From Hemerocallis citrina (Eukaryota; Streptophyta; Magnoliopsida; Asparagales; Asphodelaceae), in contig CM030362.1 in assembly GCA_017893485.1 (NCBI GenBank), positions 187,443,502-187,507,501 on the forward strand: 64,000 nt of DNA, written 5' to 3'. Positions 20,035-33,265 of the stretch are shown here, piece after piece. A program made the translations under genes and the position numbers. The notes beneath the pieces are model-generated. The model was not told the DNA's origin, did no database searches, and saw only the letters and a program-made list of their open reading frames with translations. Position 1 is the stretch's first letter, and every line of letters starts with the position of its first letter.

Positions 20035-21618
20035 ACTGGAATTCCCGCTGCTACAGAAATGCAAATATGGATCCGTCACAAGTTCTAGAAACTAGACTCT
20101 CTGTCGGTTCCAGCGCATATACACACGATATATAAAAGTCACAGAAACTAGGTTCAAATTCTTATTCTTTACAGATTACTTGTTCACGCAGAAACTTAAG
20201 GTTCAATTCTTATATTCATAAAACAGCAAGAAATTCATTTAAATTTTTTTATAAAATTTATAATCAGGTTCTTAATCATGTTAAGCAACATAATGAAAAA
20301 TATCAGGTCTTAATTATACTTTTAACATGACATTTAAATTAGTTAATCGAGAAAGTATACTTTAAAATAGTGATCTGGAATCGAAAACGTCATAGCACTA
20401 CGAACAATATATCTAGTAATATACACATCAGATTTCAGATTCGTTAAAAGTTTTGGAAACTGGACTCAGGGGGCTAAAACTCTTATTTACAAAGTTCTAA
20501 CGGATTCAAAATGTATCTGGGTCAAAATCTAATTACAAGTTAGAATAGACAGCAGACCAGAAATATACAATTTGATATTTAGGATCTTCTGATGGGCATC
20601 GAATCACAGAGGCAAATAGACTGATTCGATTCAACATACATATCGAGTGATTTTATCTTAGAATGATTTCAAAGCATAACAAATCGATGGTTCAATCAAT
20701 TGAAATCTATAAAGATATTTTTCATGAACTTGGACGAGTTTCAAAACACGATATTCAAGCAAAATTACTAATTGCGGGAGGTCAAATAAAAGCTTGTACG
20801 GAACAACAAAAATATACAAGGTACTTGCCTTGATAGATGACGACAGTTCTGAATATGGTAGAATGATAGGACGAGCATCCCGACAGCGACACGTGCAATC
20901 TACATGCACCGAAACACGTGCTATACACGTGTACCACAACCATAGCATGAACAACAAGTGCAAGAGCGGCAACTGCAAACAACAACCGCAATAAGAACAA
21001 CAACAGCGACAAAATTCGAACAACAAACGACAACACGAATAGCACACGGCAGCAGCAACTCAGAACTACAGCGAGGTCAAGCTCCGGCGATTGTGGTGGT
21101 CAGGAAGTAGGCGGCGAATGTTCGGCGATGGAGGTCGGCTGCAGGATGCAGGCGATGCTGGGTGAAGACTGGGGATGGCGTCGTGGATGTACAGGGATGA
21201 AGACATGCTCGATGAAGATGGGGGAGCTCGGAAGGAGCAGCCAGGGTGTGGGAGTGAGCGGTAGCAGGGGCTGCGGAGCTCAGAAGGCGAGAGAAGGGGC
21301 AGTGGTCGACGGTGGAGGAGGAGTTGTGGGGATGCCTTGTTTCCAAAACAGAGGAAGAAGGAGGATCGTTGGGTTGCGGAGGGTGGTAATGGCGAGGAGG
21401 AATGGCATCTCAGTGGTGATTGGCAGTGGAAGGAGCAGGGGCTGATGACTGCGACGGCAATTGGGGGGGGGGGGGTGTCGCGAGGAGGCGAGGATGAGAT
21501 TCTAGCGGTGGTTGGGCGAGCAGGATGGTGGAGATCGACGGAGAAGACGAAGGGATGCTGGCGAGGAGGATGGGTGGCGGTGGCTTGCGAGGTGGAGGAT
21601 GAAGGGATAGGGCGACGA
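20035..21618 (-). repeat. left LTR of E2, segment 1
   Basis: It matches 28378-29660 of the right LTR (for example the block around CTCTGTCGGTTCCAG) but has about 300 bp around 20420-20780 that the right LTR lacks. The donor-like ATCAAG|GCAAGTAC is at 20829/20828. The GC-rich island at about 21050-21618 is interrupted by a hAT element. Confidence 0.85.
20822..20836 (-). promoter_or_regulatory. candidate GC-type 5' splice site, E2 left LTR
   Basis: Minus strand ATCAAG|GCAAGTACC; identical in the right LTR at 28853/28852. Confidence 0.5.
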
Positions 21619-21769
21619 GCAGGGGCGTAGCTGGCATGGACCCAGGGGGTGCAGCTGCGCCTCCTGGTTTTTTAAAAAAATTTCGAAAATTTTTTTTTAA
21701 GTAATTTTTTTTAAATAAGGGTTTATGTGTAAATTTTCAACCCATTTAGTTACTCAATCTTTCTTCCTT

Positions 21770-23397
21770 TCTTCCTATTCTCTTCTACTTCTCTGCCCTC
21801 ATCGACGCCCCAAACCCTGACATCCCCAAACTCTCAAACTTCTCCAGATTCATAAACGCCTCTGAAGTCCCTCTCTCCCGTAGAAAATTTTTGCCGTCTT
21901 TGCCGTCTTTACCATCGTCGAACACCTCTGAAGTCCTCGATCCCGACGCGGCGATGCTAGATCCAATCTCACCACTTGAAGTCAGATCAGATCTCACCTG
22001 TTCTGAGTCAGATCCGATCTCCCCTTCTTCGTTTGCTTTTTGCCAAAGATCCAAATACAAATTGTTGGATTTAAGTGGGTAACTAATTCTAAGTTCTAAC
22101 CTTTAATTTTTACTCTTTCGATGCACTAAATGGCAGTATCACTGAAATTATGGCTGAAAGAATGGTGAAAGATCTATGTTTGAGACTTTGAGCATTGTCA
22201 CCAAAAAATGCATGCTAAAAAATAAGATTGTGGGGGTAAAGGAGTTTGCATTGCTGGCAGAAACCTCTAGAGCTTTGGCTGTAGTTGTGAATAAAAGATG
22301 AGGAGTTAGATGTTATAGAGGGTGAGAATGAGAAAGAGCAAGCTGATAGTTGCAATAAGCATAAGTAGTAATTCACTAAAGTGTTATTAAGTATTTAAGT
22401 TTGATGTTAATTAAGTCTGTAATTCTTTGATGAATTTCTCCCTTTTGGAATGGTTTAACCAAACATTCGTTTGAAAAAGCTCCTAGTTTTCTAGATCTGA
22501 CATCGGATGGATTTCCTTCCTTTGTTTCTTAAGAATGGAAAATCATTACTATCATCCATACTTCTTTGTTGTAGTTATATTTAACTCTTCTAAAGATTGT
22601 TCTTATATATGGTGACTCCCAAAGCCATAGTCCATCAGTGAGTACCAAAAATTTTATTTTACTGTGATATATGAAGCAAGGACACACATTCAATTAGTTT
22701 TTTCAATGCTCATCTAAGCTTCAAACTTTGCCGTACACGTGAAGACATTTAGTGGTTGCAAGTTTCATAATAAACTTTCCATTATATTCGTACCAAAATG
22801 GTATGTTTTGCAAATCCTGTTATAAGGTTTTGTAATGTCAGATATTCGTTGTACTGTTTGGTTTATTGTTTTTACGGATTTTTTTTAAAGTCTCACTTGA
22901 ATTGAAATTTCAAAAATCTCCTCATTTCAAAGTTCGCTCTAAATCTCTAAACATTGTTGAAATCCTCTTATAGGACATCAAGTCACTATATTGTTTGACT
23001 TGTATGGGTAAGTTTGTTTTGTTTCACTCTGAAATAAAAAACGATTTACCAGTAGATGTGTTTGAGACTTTTGATTGTCTAGTGATACCAAATCATCTGA
23101 GGGTTATTGCATGCCAATACTGTCAATTTCTTGTAGGATATTGAAATGATATAACTGTAATTCTGACTTGCCAGTGGATAGGAGAGTAGTTCCTTTGCTT
23201 CCCTTGACGGAGTGGTGGAGTGTGATTCTTTCTTTTTGAGTATGATTCTGACCTACCAAATCATCTGAGTAACTCAAATGCACCAGTGTCAGAAAAATCT
23301 ATTTATTTTTTAGTAAATCATTTTTAACTAGTACTTTCTTTATTTCCTTTATTTCTGAAGACACTGAAAATAAACTTAAGCAACTTGCGCATCAGCG
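21770..23397. other. 5' part of hAT, no recognisable gene
   Basis: A short open stretch at 21891-22082 and several AT-rich, intron-like stretches. It could be 5' UTR and introns of the transposase gene. No domain seen. Confidence 0.4.
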
Positions 23398-23760
23398 ATG
23401 ACAACATCATCACCGAGCACATTGATTGGGGCACATCCACTAAAGTGGCTTTTGAACGAGACCTACCGGCTTAGGGGCAGTTGCTACTCAAATGGGTGTA
23501 CCCGGAACGGGGTTCCGATCTCTAAATGGATCTGCTATAGCTACTCGATCTCGATCAAATGGCTTTGGATCTGTCTCTACATCTGGAGTATCGACATGAA
23601 GGATCTCGGGGCTCTACGTTACTTTCTCGGCTTGGAGGTTGACTATTCTTCCCGTGGATACTGACTTTCCACTAAGGTAGCTGGCCTTGACTCTCTTAAC
23701 GTCGAGCTGCTTTAGTAAATACTCGCACATCTCCTACGCCACTTGAGCTGAATGTCAAGC
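23398..23760 (+). pseudogene. Ty1/copia reverse transcriptase fragment inside hAT
   Basis: The plus-strand reading ends with MKDLGALRYFLGLEVDYSSRGY, the well-known copia RT C-terminal block. A shifted continuation near 23740-23760 gives PLELNVK, the next copia block. The N-terminal part is scrambled by frameshifts. It is out of place in a hAT element and was probably acquired by insertion and deletion. Confidence 0.8.
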
Positions 23761-23940
23761 TTTTTTTTTGAGTACTTTTTGAGTACACGTAGGCTGTAGG
23801 CACTGAGTACTTAAAGTTGGAGAAGAAGAGGAGACAAAGACATTGATTTCAGATAATTGGGTACTTTCGTTTATCTATTTATGCTTTTATATGAATACGT
23901 TGTTGGCTACTACATACCTTAGACAAGTTTAAAATTTCAG

Positions 23941-24933
23941 ATGAAAAATACTACACTATTCAAGTTTTTTAAAAACTCTCAAGAACAAGCTGCTTCAAGA
24001 AGCCAAGAGCCCCCACCGAGGCCACCCCCATCCCCACGACAGCCCGTTGTCCAGCCCCCACCTACTTGCATTGTAGAAGAAGAGTATCCGTCTGATCCTG
24101 CTTTAAGAAAAAATATTTATGAGTACGATGTTAAAGAAAGAGAGAATGTTCGACGATACTACTTGCAAAAAGGACCCTGTCAACCTAAGGATCACAACTT
24201 TCCTTGGCGTTATTGTGCAAATGAGAAGCGTCGATTTCAAGCTTCGTGGTTCAAAGAGTACCCTAATTGGCTAGAATATAGCATTACAACAGATGTCGTT
24301 TATTGTTTGTATTGTTATCTTTTTAAAGCTGATCATGGTGGCCAAGATGGTGGTGATTCATTTGTTGGTGGAGAGGGATTTAAAAATTGGAGAAACAAAA
24401 TGAAGTTGAATGGGCATGTTGGAGACCACACTAGTATGCATAACAAATGTGTGAGAGCTGGCTATGATCTTTTGAAGCAATCACAACACATTGAGCATTC
24501 TTTGGCAACTCAATGTATTCAAACTCAAGCCGACTATCGTCTTCGTTTGATGGCATCAGTTAACCGGCAACTTGATACCTACATTTTGTATGTGCGCTCT
24601 GATAACCGATTTTCTGAAGTTGCAGGGATTAGTGGGCTTGCTAGAAAGCTGGTTCAGTTAAAAAAACATCGTGCATATCCGTTGGTATATTTTCTGTTGA
24701 AGTTGGCATTTCTATTACCCGTTGCAACCGCAACAGTAGAGAGAGTATTTTCTGCAATGAAAATCATCAAGACGTCATTACGAAACTGATTGGGAGATGA
24801 GATGATGAATGATTGTTTGGTTGCATATATTGAAAGGGATGTATTGGATGCAATTGACAATGAAGATATCATTCAATATATTCAGAATATGAAATCTCGA
24901 AGGGTTTTATTGCTAAAGAAAAATGCTATTTAG
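23941..24933 (+). pseudogene. hAT transposase (TTF-type zinc finger, ZMYM1-like), middle deleted
   Basis: This transposase class binds the TIRs and cuts and pastes the element. The N-terminal part has a Pro-rich stretch and a TTF-type zinc finger: GPCQPKDHNFPWRYC, then RFQASWFKEYPNWLEYS and YCLYCYLFKA. The C-terminal dimerisation block TATVERVFSAMKIIKTSLRN is present. About 190 residues of N-terminal sequence are joined directly to the last ~110, so most of the catalytic core is missing (such proteins usually exceed 700 residues). A TGA at 24787-24789 then interrupts before LGDEMMNDCLVAYIERD; an arginine or lysine codon is expected there. The copy is non-autonomous. Confidence 0.9.
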
Positions 24934-25067
24934 TGATTGTAATAGTTTGTATTTTTGGTAGTAATATATGATATTTTGAGGCTTGCAAATGTATTTATTA
25001 TTCAAAAAAATTATAGTAAGTGTCGCGCCCCCTAGATGGAAATCCTGGCTACGCCACTGGCGACGAG

Positions 25068-25956
<889 letters not shown>

Positions 25957-26991
25957 ATCCTACCCACCTTACAAAAAGAATTTCTTCTTTGAAATTCAAT
26001 TCAGGCGGAACGTAGGACAAAGAAAAAGCAAACTTGTGAGGTAATATTACAGAGAACTAGAGGAAGAGAAATGAAATGGTGGCAACGCCAAAAGGAATAA
26101 GGAAGTATTGGATGAGAATGATGTCAAATAATGAATTGATGCATGGTGACGAATTGAATGCAAGAAAAGAAGTAAACGGTATTAGAAGGAAAGAAAAACA
26201 TAAGACATGTGGGATAATGAACCAAGAAGATGAAAGAGTTGGTAGAACTGGAATTGAAAATAGAATGAATAAGAAAGAGTCGAACCAAATAATGAGTCGA
26301 TGGATGAGGCTGAATACAAGGGGTGGAAGGAAGCAAACAATGCATAGAAGGAGAAACAAGAGAATCCTGGGACCCGTGGGTTATGGGCCCACCACGCTTC
26401 CGCTGTGCCACTCTGATCGAAAAGACTCTGACATCAACGTCCATAAAGCTCTAGCGATCTGCCTCGTGGCTCACCAAATCATTGACACGTCTAAACGATA
26501 TCTTTTTAGCATGAAGTTCGAACTCCTGGCGTTTTGGGATTCAGAACAATTTCTGAGATCCTGGGACTCTGCTTGCACATCTTGGAACAAAAGACAACAC
26601 TTCCTCTCCTGGTGATGATCCAAGTCGCTGACATGTCGTAGCAGATTAAGTGATACCGATCGATGAACAAAGCAGAAATAAAAAGAATGGATGACACCAT
26701 AATCAAAGGAATATGGGTACGAAAAGAATAAAATTATACCCAATGAGGAATCAACAATGGGGGAGACTGTAAAAGATAGGAGGAAATATGGAATCAAAGA
26801 ATTAGATAAGAAGGAATCAAAATGGGTCGAATAAGACTAGTATCTAGATCAAGTTGATTATCTGTTGTTCCTGTGATTCGCATGGCCTGCTTATTGTTGA
26901 GTTAACCCTGGCTAAGCCAAACTTGACTATCATATTAGCCAAACATGACTAACACACTAGCCAAACCTGGGCTCTGACACCACTAAAAACC
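25957..26991 (-). other. internal domain of E2 (1035 bp, non-coding)
   Basis: At the LTR-proximal left end, the minus strand reads a pol-terminus and PPT-like stretch ending AAGGTGGGTAGGAT. Further in there is an initiator-tRNA-like segment (26364-26417) and a 3' splice site-like TCTTTTACAG at 26767. At the right end, the leader and PBS-like GCTCTGACACCA. Open frames here overlap the tRNA-like part and are not conserved as protein. Confidence 0.75.
26364..26417 (-). other. 5' 54 nt of initiator tRNA-Met embedded in E2
   Basis: The minus strand starts ATCAGAGTGGC, has the anticodon loop in GGGCCCATAACCC (CAT) and ends CCCAGGAT. Compared from memory with plant initiator tRNA-Met it differs at two of 54 positions, with no indel. 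It stops in the T arm, so the B box and the 3' end are missing and it is not a tRNA gene. Confidence 0.88.
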
Positions 26992-28844
26992 TGTCACGCC
27001 CCGCTTTCCATGATACGGGAATACGAGTATGTAACGAAGGTCCAACGAATGATATAAGTATGTCAACTCATATCATCCATAAGCTGTACAATGCCAGTAA
27101 CTCAACAATGCAATAATAATCACATAAACGAGAATATAATACGATAACCAATATTTGAGATACAAGAACTTACCAAATAGTTAGAGAATATGCAATGCAA
27201 GAATAGTTCGACGAGTTCCTTTCAGTAACCCATCGTCTGTACGTGTGTAACACAACTCAAAAGAAGGATGGATGGAGCACCCGATAGAGCAAGTTACGGA
27301 CCGCAAGTAGTACAAGCAAAATATGAACAAGAGACAAGATATGTAGGAAAACAAAAGAACTGGGAATTTAAATACGAAACGAACATGATAACGAGAAACA
27401 ACATGTATAAAAAGAAAGAAACAAAGACTAACAAGAAGGAAAACTAGAACTGGCGATGCAAAAGTAGTATAACATGATCAAAACAATGCAGGTAATAACA
27501 GGAACTGGCCTAAAAAAATAACTAATCGGGAACAAGGAGACATGTAACAGGAAAGATGACATATAAACGAAAGTCATGCAACTTGTAACGGGAGTCATGT
27601 GAACTAGTAACAGGTAACAGGTAACTAGTAACATGTAACAGGTAAAAGGTAACGTGTATAGATAATAGGTATATGCAGGTAATAGGAATGTGCAGGGAAA
27701 ACATATTATTCTTTAAGTCTTTTATTTAATCCTATCTAATACAGCAATCATGCGTCCCATATATATACCACATGTTTGATGCATATGATCAAGTGAACAT
27801 TTAGATTTCGTGTTGGATTCTATAGGGCCATGTACTCAGGCATCATGTAAACATGAATCATATCATGTCATGTAATCAGGTAATCGATTCTAGAGGTGGC
27901 CTCCGTAGATTCTAGAGGTAGCCCCCATCATCCCACAACGTGGCACTTAGCTCTATGTGGCATTTAGTTTCATATAACTTGTAAACAAGAAAATAGGTAA
28001 ACAGGCTCATGAATCATGTAATCACGTAATGGAGTCTAGAGGTGGCCCCCGTCATCCAGGACGTGGCAATTAGTTCTACGTGGAACTTAGCTCCATGTAC
28101 TTGTAATCATGTATACATGCAAACAGGTGGAAAATACGGGTCCCCTTCCGAGTACACTTTTCAATATTGTTCACTACTAGATCTTTCCCTTAAACCCCGG
28201 CTTGATTACTTAATATTTTTATCAAACAGACATGAATGTGCACAATCAGGGACAGGTAAACATGACAGGGATAGGAAACATGTTCATACTGGTGGAAAAC
28301 ACTTGTAGGTGTCTTAAACAAGCTTGTGAATAGCGAAACAACAAGAACTCCAATTCTGGACAGCAGACGTTGCTGCACCAAAACTGGAATTTCCGCTGCA
28401 ATAGAAATGCAAATCTAAATCTGTCACATGTTCTAGAAAAGACTCTCTGTCGGTTCCAGTGCATATGCACATGATATATGAAAGTCACAGAAAGTAGGTT
28501 CAAATTCTTATTCTTTACAGATTACATGTTCAGGCAGAAACTTAGGGTTCAATTCTTATATTCATAAAACAGCAAGAAATTCATTTAAAAAATTATAAAA
28601 TTTATAATCAAGTTCATAATCATGTTAAGCAACATACTGAAAAATATCAGGTTTTAATTATACTTTTAACATGATATTTAAATTAGTTAATCGAGAAAGT
28701 ATACTTCAGAATAGTGATCTGGAATCGAAAACGTCACAGCACTAAAAACAACATATCAAGCAATCTACACATCAGATTTCAGATGTGTAAATTAGTTAAT
28801 CTACAAGCAATAAAAGCTTGTATGGAACAACAAAAATGTGCAAG

Positions 28845-28860
28845 GTACTTGCCTTGATAG
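28845..28860 (-). promoter_or_regulatory. candidate GC-type 5' splice site, E2 right LTR
   Basis: Minus strand ATCAAG|GCAAGTACC, about 0.9 kb downstream of TATATAAA at 29789-29796. It would pair with the acceptor at 26767 for an intron of about 2.1 kb. Confidence 0.5.
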
Positions 28861-30156
28861 ATGACAACATTTCTGAATATGATGGAATAACAGGACGAGC
28901 GTCCCAACGGCGACAGGTGCAATCCACGTGCACCAAAACACGTGCAAACCATAGCATGAACAGCAGGTGCGAGAGCGGCAACAACAAACAACGACCGCAA
29001 CAAGAAAAACAACAACGACAAAACCCGATCAGCAAACATCAATAATACGAACAGCAAACGGCAACACGAACACCACACGACAACAGCAAAACAGAACGAC
29101 AGCGAGGTCAAGCTCCGGTGACTGTGGTTGTCAGGAAGCAGGCGGCGACTGTACGGTGATGAAGGTCAACTGCAGGATGCACGAGGTGGTCGCGGTGCTA
29201 GGCGAAGACAGGGGATGGCGTCGGTGATGTACAGGGATGAAGACATGCTCGATGAAGAAGATGGGGGCGCTCGGAAGGAGCATTCAGGGTGTGTGAGTGA
29301 GCGGTAGTAAGGGCTGCGAAGCTCGGAAGGCGAGAGAGGAGGCAGTGGTCGACGGTGGAGGAGTTGCGGGGATGCTCTGTTTTCGGAGAAAACAAAGGAA
29401 GAGGGAGGATCGATGGGTTGCAGAGGGCGGCAATGGCGATGAGGAATGGCAGCTCAGTGGTGACTGGCTGTGGAAGGAGCAGGGGCTGACGACTGCGACG
29501 GCAATGAGGGGGCGAAACATCGCGAGGAGGTGAGGATGAGATTCTAGCGGTAGTTGGGCGAGCGGGATGGTGGAGATCAATGGTGAAGACGAAGGGATAC
29601 TGGCGAGGAGGATGGGTGGCGGTGGCTCGCGAGGTGGAGGGTGAAGGGAGAGGGCGACAATGGCTGCAGCGGCTCGATGGGTGCGGCGCGAGGTAGACGA
29701 AGAAGGAGATGAGGGGGGATTAGGCGGCGGGATTAAGAGGGTAATTAGGTTTAAGATAGTGATTAGGGTTACGGTTTAGAAGGGTGGGTTTATATAGGGT
29801 GGTTGATGGGTTAATGGGCAAGCGAGTACGGGTTGGAATCCAATAAGAAATTGGGTTGGGTTTAATAATGGGTTTTAGATTCAAATAATAAATAAATAAA
29901 TTAATAATAATACCTTGGCACAAATAAATCAAATGGTATGCATTAAATCAATACTCAAATACTAATAAATACAATAGAATGTATGAGTTTACAAAATAAA
30001 TGAGGCTGGATTTGAATTGAACTAAAATATAATAAGGAGCAAAATAGTATTACATATTAGTTATTAAATCAAATAGTATAGATAAAATCTGTACTCCAAT
30101 AATAACAAAATATAGACCACGATCTATAGGCTTTCAAAATTTTATAAACAACAAAT

Positions 30157-30159
<3 letters not shown>

Positions 30160-30190
<31 letters not shown>

Positions 30191-30215
30191 TAATAATAAT
30201 AATAATAATAATAAC

Positions 30216-30247
<32 letters not shown>
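30160..30247. repeat. (AAT)n microsatellite in right LTR of E2
   Basis: About 28 units with AAC interruptions; allelic in position to 25573-25683. Confidence 0.95.
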
Positions 30248-30523
30248 GATTTGGGTTAAACAACTTTATTTAAAGTACTCCAATAATAACAATATATTTG
30301 ATTCGAATGTTAAATAACTTACAAAATGAAAATAGACTTGTGTTAAAATATCCAGTCGACTGAAGATAGCGAAAAATACCATTAATGAATAAAATTGACT
30401 TTATTAGGGAATCCAACAATAAATTTTAATAAAAATAATTTTAAAGCGGAAAAATAATTTACAAAAAAAATCGAAATACCGAAAATGCACAGAAAATACG
30501 TATTGGCGGGAACGGGTGTTACA

Positions 30524-32039
30524 TTATTAGTTTCGGTAGTTTTATTTTATGTGAAGTAAAAACATAAAATGAATAGATTTTTATATTATTGTGCACTGCC
30601 TCTTCTTGTTTCAGTTGATCCACAAAGTACTGATGTTAATATTTTGCTTTTATGTGTTCAATATGCATCTCATTTTGCTAATACGTTCTATTAATCAAAT
30701 GCTTGTTTAGATTATAATCAAAACACAAGATTATTTAATCATCTACTCTTGTCTATTGCGTTAAATATTTTGGATATTCCCTGTTTTTTTTTAAAAACAC
30801 TTGTGGAAATTTTCTCTATGTTTTCCAGGATTAGGACCTGTTTGGCCCAGTTGAATGCAAAAGACATTACCTCTGAGGACAAGCAGGAGCTAGATGAAGC
30901 TCTACAAAGAGAGGTAAACATCCCGAGCTTGTCGTCTTCCGACACTTTGTCATATGTAAGCTTCCCTCATTCAGTTTTTTACTACCTTAGGAGCATTTAA
31001 TCCCGAAGGGTTTAGTAGAAAATTATTGTGAAGTATGTAGTTAGCTAAATTGTAGAAGACACCAAACTCCAATTGCATCTTTGATGACCAATTGTAGGGG
31101 ATGCCATGTGTGCACACCAAACCCTACATTAAATCATGATCCAAATTATGTTCTATTTTTATACTTAATTAAATATTAGAAACATGTTTTTTGAATAGAT
31201 ATGTAATATTTCTTGTTTCTCATGTCATTAAGGAACATGCTCATCATGATGAAAGACGAGTATTCTTATCCAGGATAAAAATAGCAATGTCTTGATTTCC
31301 CTTGTAAAAGAATTAAAATATATTGACATTCCTTATGTAAGTTTGTACTTTTCTACTCCTAATACATAACTTTCAATTAAAGATTTATAAATTGGTATTA
31401 TTTCTTTGAAAATCAATTGTTCAACTATAATCTTGCAAATTGATGTTCCTTTCAAGCATAAAGATATCTAAGGTTCGTGATTTTTATTTCACTCTCTTTA
31501 TCGGTTAGAAGTTCGTTATTAATTGATCTACTAGACTAACCAAATCCATGGTTGTATGTATTCTTCTATTATATTGCAAAATAAGCATATGAGAGTATGT
31601 TTCATGAATCAAACATCATTTGTTTATGTGGAACCAGTCAAACACTCTTCTATTGTTGGTATTCGAATGATCTAATCTAATTTTCTCTGGTTGAAATATG
31701 CTTTTCTGTGTACACCAGTAGTTCAAGTAGAGTAGAAGAAGAAGAAATAGGAGGGAATGTGATTTTATTGATAAGTTTGTTTGGTTTACTTTCCATTCAC
31801 ACACTCAGTTAAACAACTAACTGATCGTCTCTCTCTTTTCTTTGCAGAAAGATGGCAGGTAATCATAGAGATGGCAACTAACCATATTCCAACTCAGTTC
31901 TTCAATGTTATAGTAATATCTAATTTACTTGCTTCTACTTGTTGATAAATATTCATGTTGATTCAATTGGCTGCATTGAATGAGACTGAGGAGTTCTATG
32001 TTGTTTTATAACATATGTATGAAATTTTATTTCATGTAG
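30524..32039. other. AT-rich sequence flanking E2, mostly unassigned
   Basis: Low complexity, with no repeat match to the rest of the window. One exon-like block at 30829-30913. A second weak acceptor, CTTTTCTTTGCAG, is at about 31837-31849. It may be an intron or intergenic part of an old host gene. Confidence 0.4.
30829..30913 (+). other. possible host-gene exon (85 bp)
   Basis: Bounded by TTTTCCAG before and GTAAAC after. The open frame encodes [17 protein letters not shown] followed by [10 protein letters not shown], with mixed charged and hydrophobic composition unlike the AT-rich surroundings. I do not recognise the protein. No flanking exon is clear, so it may be a stray gene fragment. 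Confidence 0.35.
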
Positions 32040-32431
32040 GATATTTTTTTATTAAAAAATATTTTAAAATTCAAAAAATAAAAAATACCTACGTATCCCG
32101 ACGTTTTTGGCCAAAATTGCAGGGATAAGGTGTTTTTTTTATTTTAAATAACCTATCTCGGCGTTTTTGGCCAAAAACGCCGGGATAGATTTCCTTTTCC
32201 TTTTTTTTGACAAAACCTCTATACCGGCATTTTTTCATTTAAACGTCGGGATAGATATAGGCTATAGCCGCATTGCTAAAAATGCCGGGATAGCTCCTAT
32301 ATTTGTCCCGATGTCGCTATAGCGGCGTTAATGGTGGCATTTCCAGAAACACTGCTACGAACTATCTCGCCGTTTATAAACACCGGGATAGCCCAAAAAA
32401 ACGCCAGATAAAGCCTGTGCAGTTTGTAGTG
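32040..32431 (-). mobile_element. CACTA (En/Spm-type) element remnant, one end
   Basis: Repeated subterminal units of the type GGCGTTTTTGGCCAAAAACG and CCGGGATAG in both orientations. It ends TTTGTAGTG, the reverse of CACTACAAA. No partner CACTA end is found upstream, so only one terminus survives. It abuts a truncated copia LTR. Confidence 0.7.
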
Positions 32432-33265
32432 AGCTAGCTATCTTCCAGTGGGGCTTGAGAGATAGATAGATTCTTGGTGCGAGTGTAATACTTTGTATAT
32501 TCTCTAGTTGAAATAATATTTCCCTTCTTTCTCCCCCAGATTAGGTTTGCCCAAACCGGGACAAATCATTGTGCGCTTTGTGTGATTAGTTTAATCTACT
32601 TGTTTGATTGTTTGTCATCAGGACCGACTGCCGTTAAACTTAGCAGCGAATTTTCTAACAATTGCTATTAGAGCATCAGAAATCTTCTACAGTTCAGGAG
32701 TTGCTCGAGTTTTTCTTGGAGAAGATGACGGATCAAAGTTCTATGAAGATCACACAGGAGTGGTCGTCTTACATAAATCTAGAGGTTCAGGTGAAGAATT
32801 ATGCATAAGCCCTTGATTTAATTCGGGGTGTTTTCGGTGAACGGGGTCAGATGTAGAAGCACGACGAGTCTTTGGAAAAACTCATGAATGATGTTGCAGA
32901 ATTGTTATTACAAGAACTGATATACTGGAAGAGAAAGCTGTTCAGTTACTCAATGAAGGAAATTATCGCTTTTCAAGATCATACAGGGAAATCCAATTCA
33001 GGGTCAACTGAAATGAAGGCATCAAACGCAGATGATCTTAAACCTTTCATCTTGATAAATTCACTATCAGATCCATACAAGCAGAGGTGATCGAAGGCTT
33101 GGAGGAGAATGGAATTTATTAGGGGTACTCAGAGATTAGCATTTACATCTACAAGTTGAATCGAGGTGGATGGTATTTCGAGTGGAAGAGCAAATGCAAG
33201 TAAAGTGAAGAATCTATTGCCACTATTGCAGAAGAATTGGGCATTAGGAAAAGGATTGTCGAAAG

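Larger units (their letters stand above)
21619..25059 (+). mobile_element. hAT-family transposon, internally deleted
   Basis: The ends are CAGGGGCGTAGCTGG and, reversed, CAGTGGCGTAGCCAGG. The perfect 8-bp duplication gcgacgag is at 21611-21618 and 25060-25067. It carries a shortened transposase (23941-24933) and a Ty1/copia fragment (23398-23760). It lies within the left LTR of E2. Confidence 0.95.
26992..30523 (-). repeat. right (5') LTR of E2, 3.5 kb
   Basis: It starts TGTCACGCCCCGC and ends GGTGTTACA. It contains a stem-loop at 27045-27085, a degenerate AACAGGTAAC-type tandem field near 27540-27700, a donor-like site at 28853/28852, a GC-rich island at about 29100-29700, TATATAAA at 29789-29796 (minus) and an (AAT)n run at 30160-30247. 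Confidence 0.9.

Noticed and set aside
26364..26417. functional initiator tRNA-Met gene
   Set aside because: Lacks the T arm 3' half, the B box and the 3' acceptor strand.
26076..26615. 179-codon plus-strand frame in E2
   Set aside because: Antisense to the element, overlaps the tRNA-like segment, Lys/Arg/Asn-rich from purine-rich DNA, no homologue in S.
30069..30263. poly-Ile frame
   Set aside because: Translation of the (AAT)n microsatellite.
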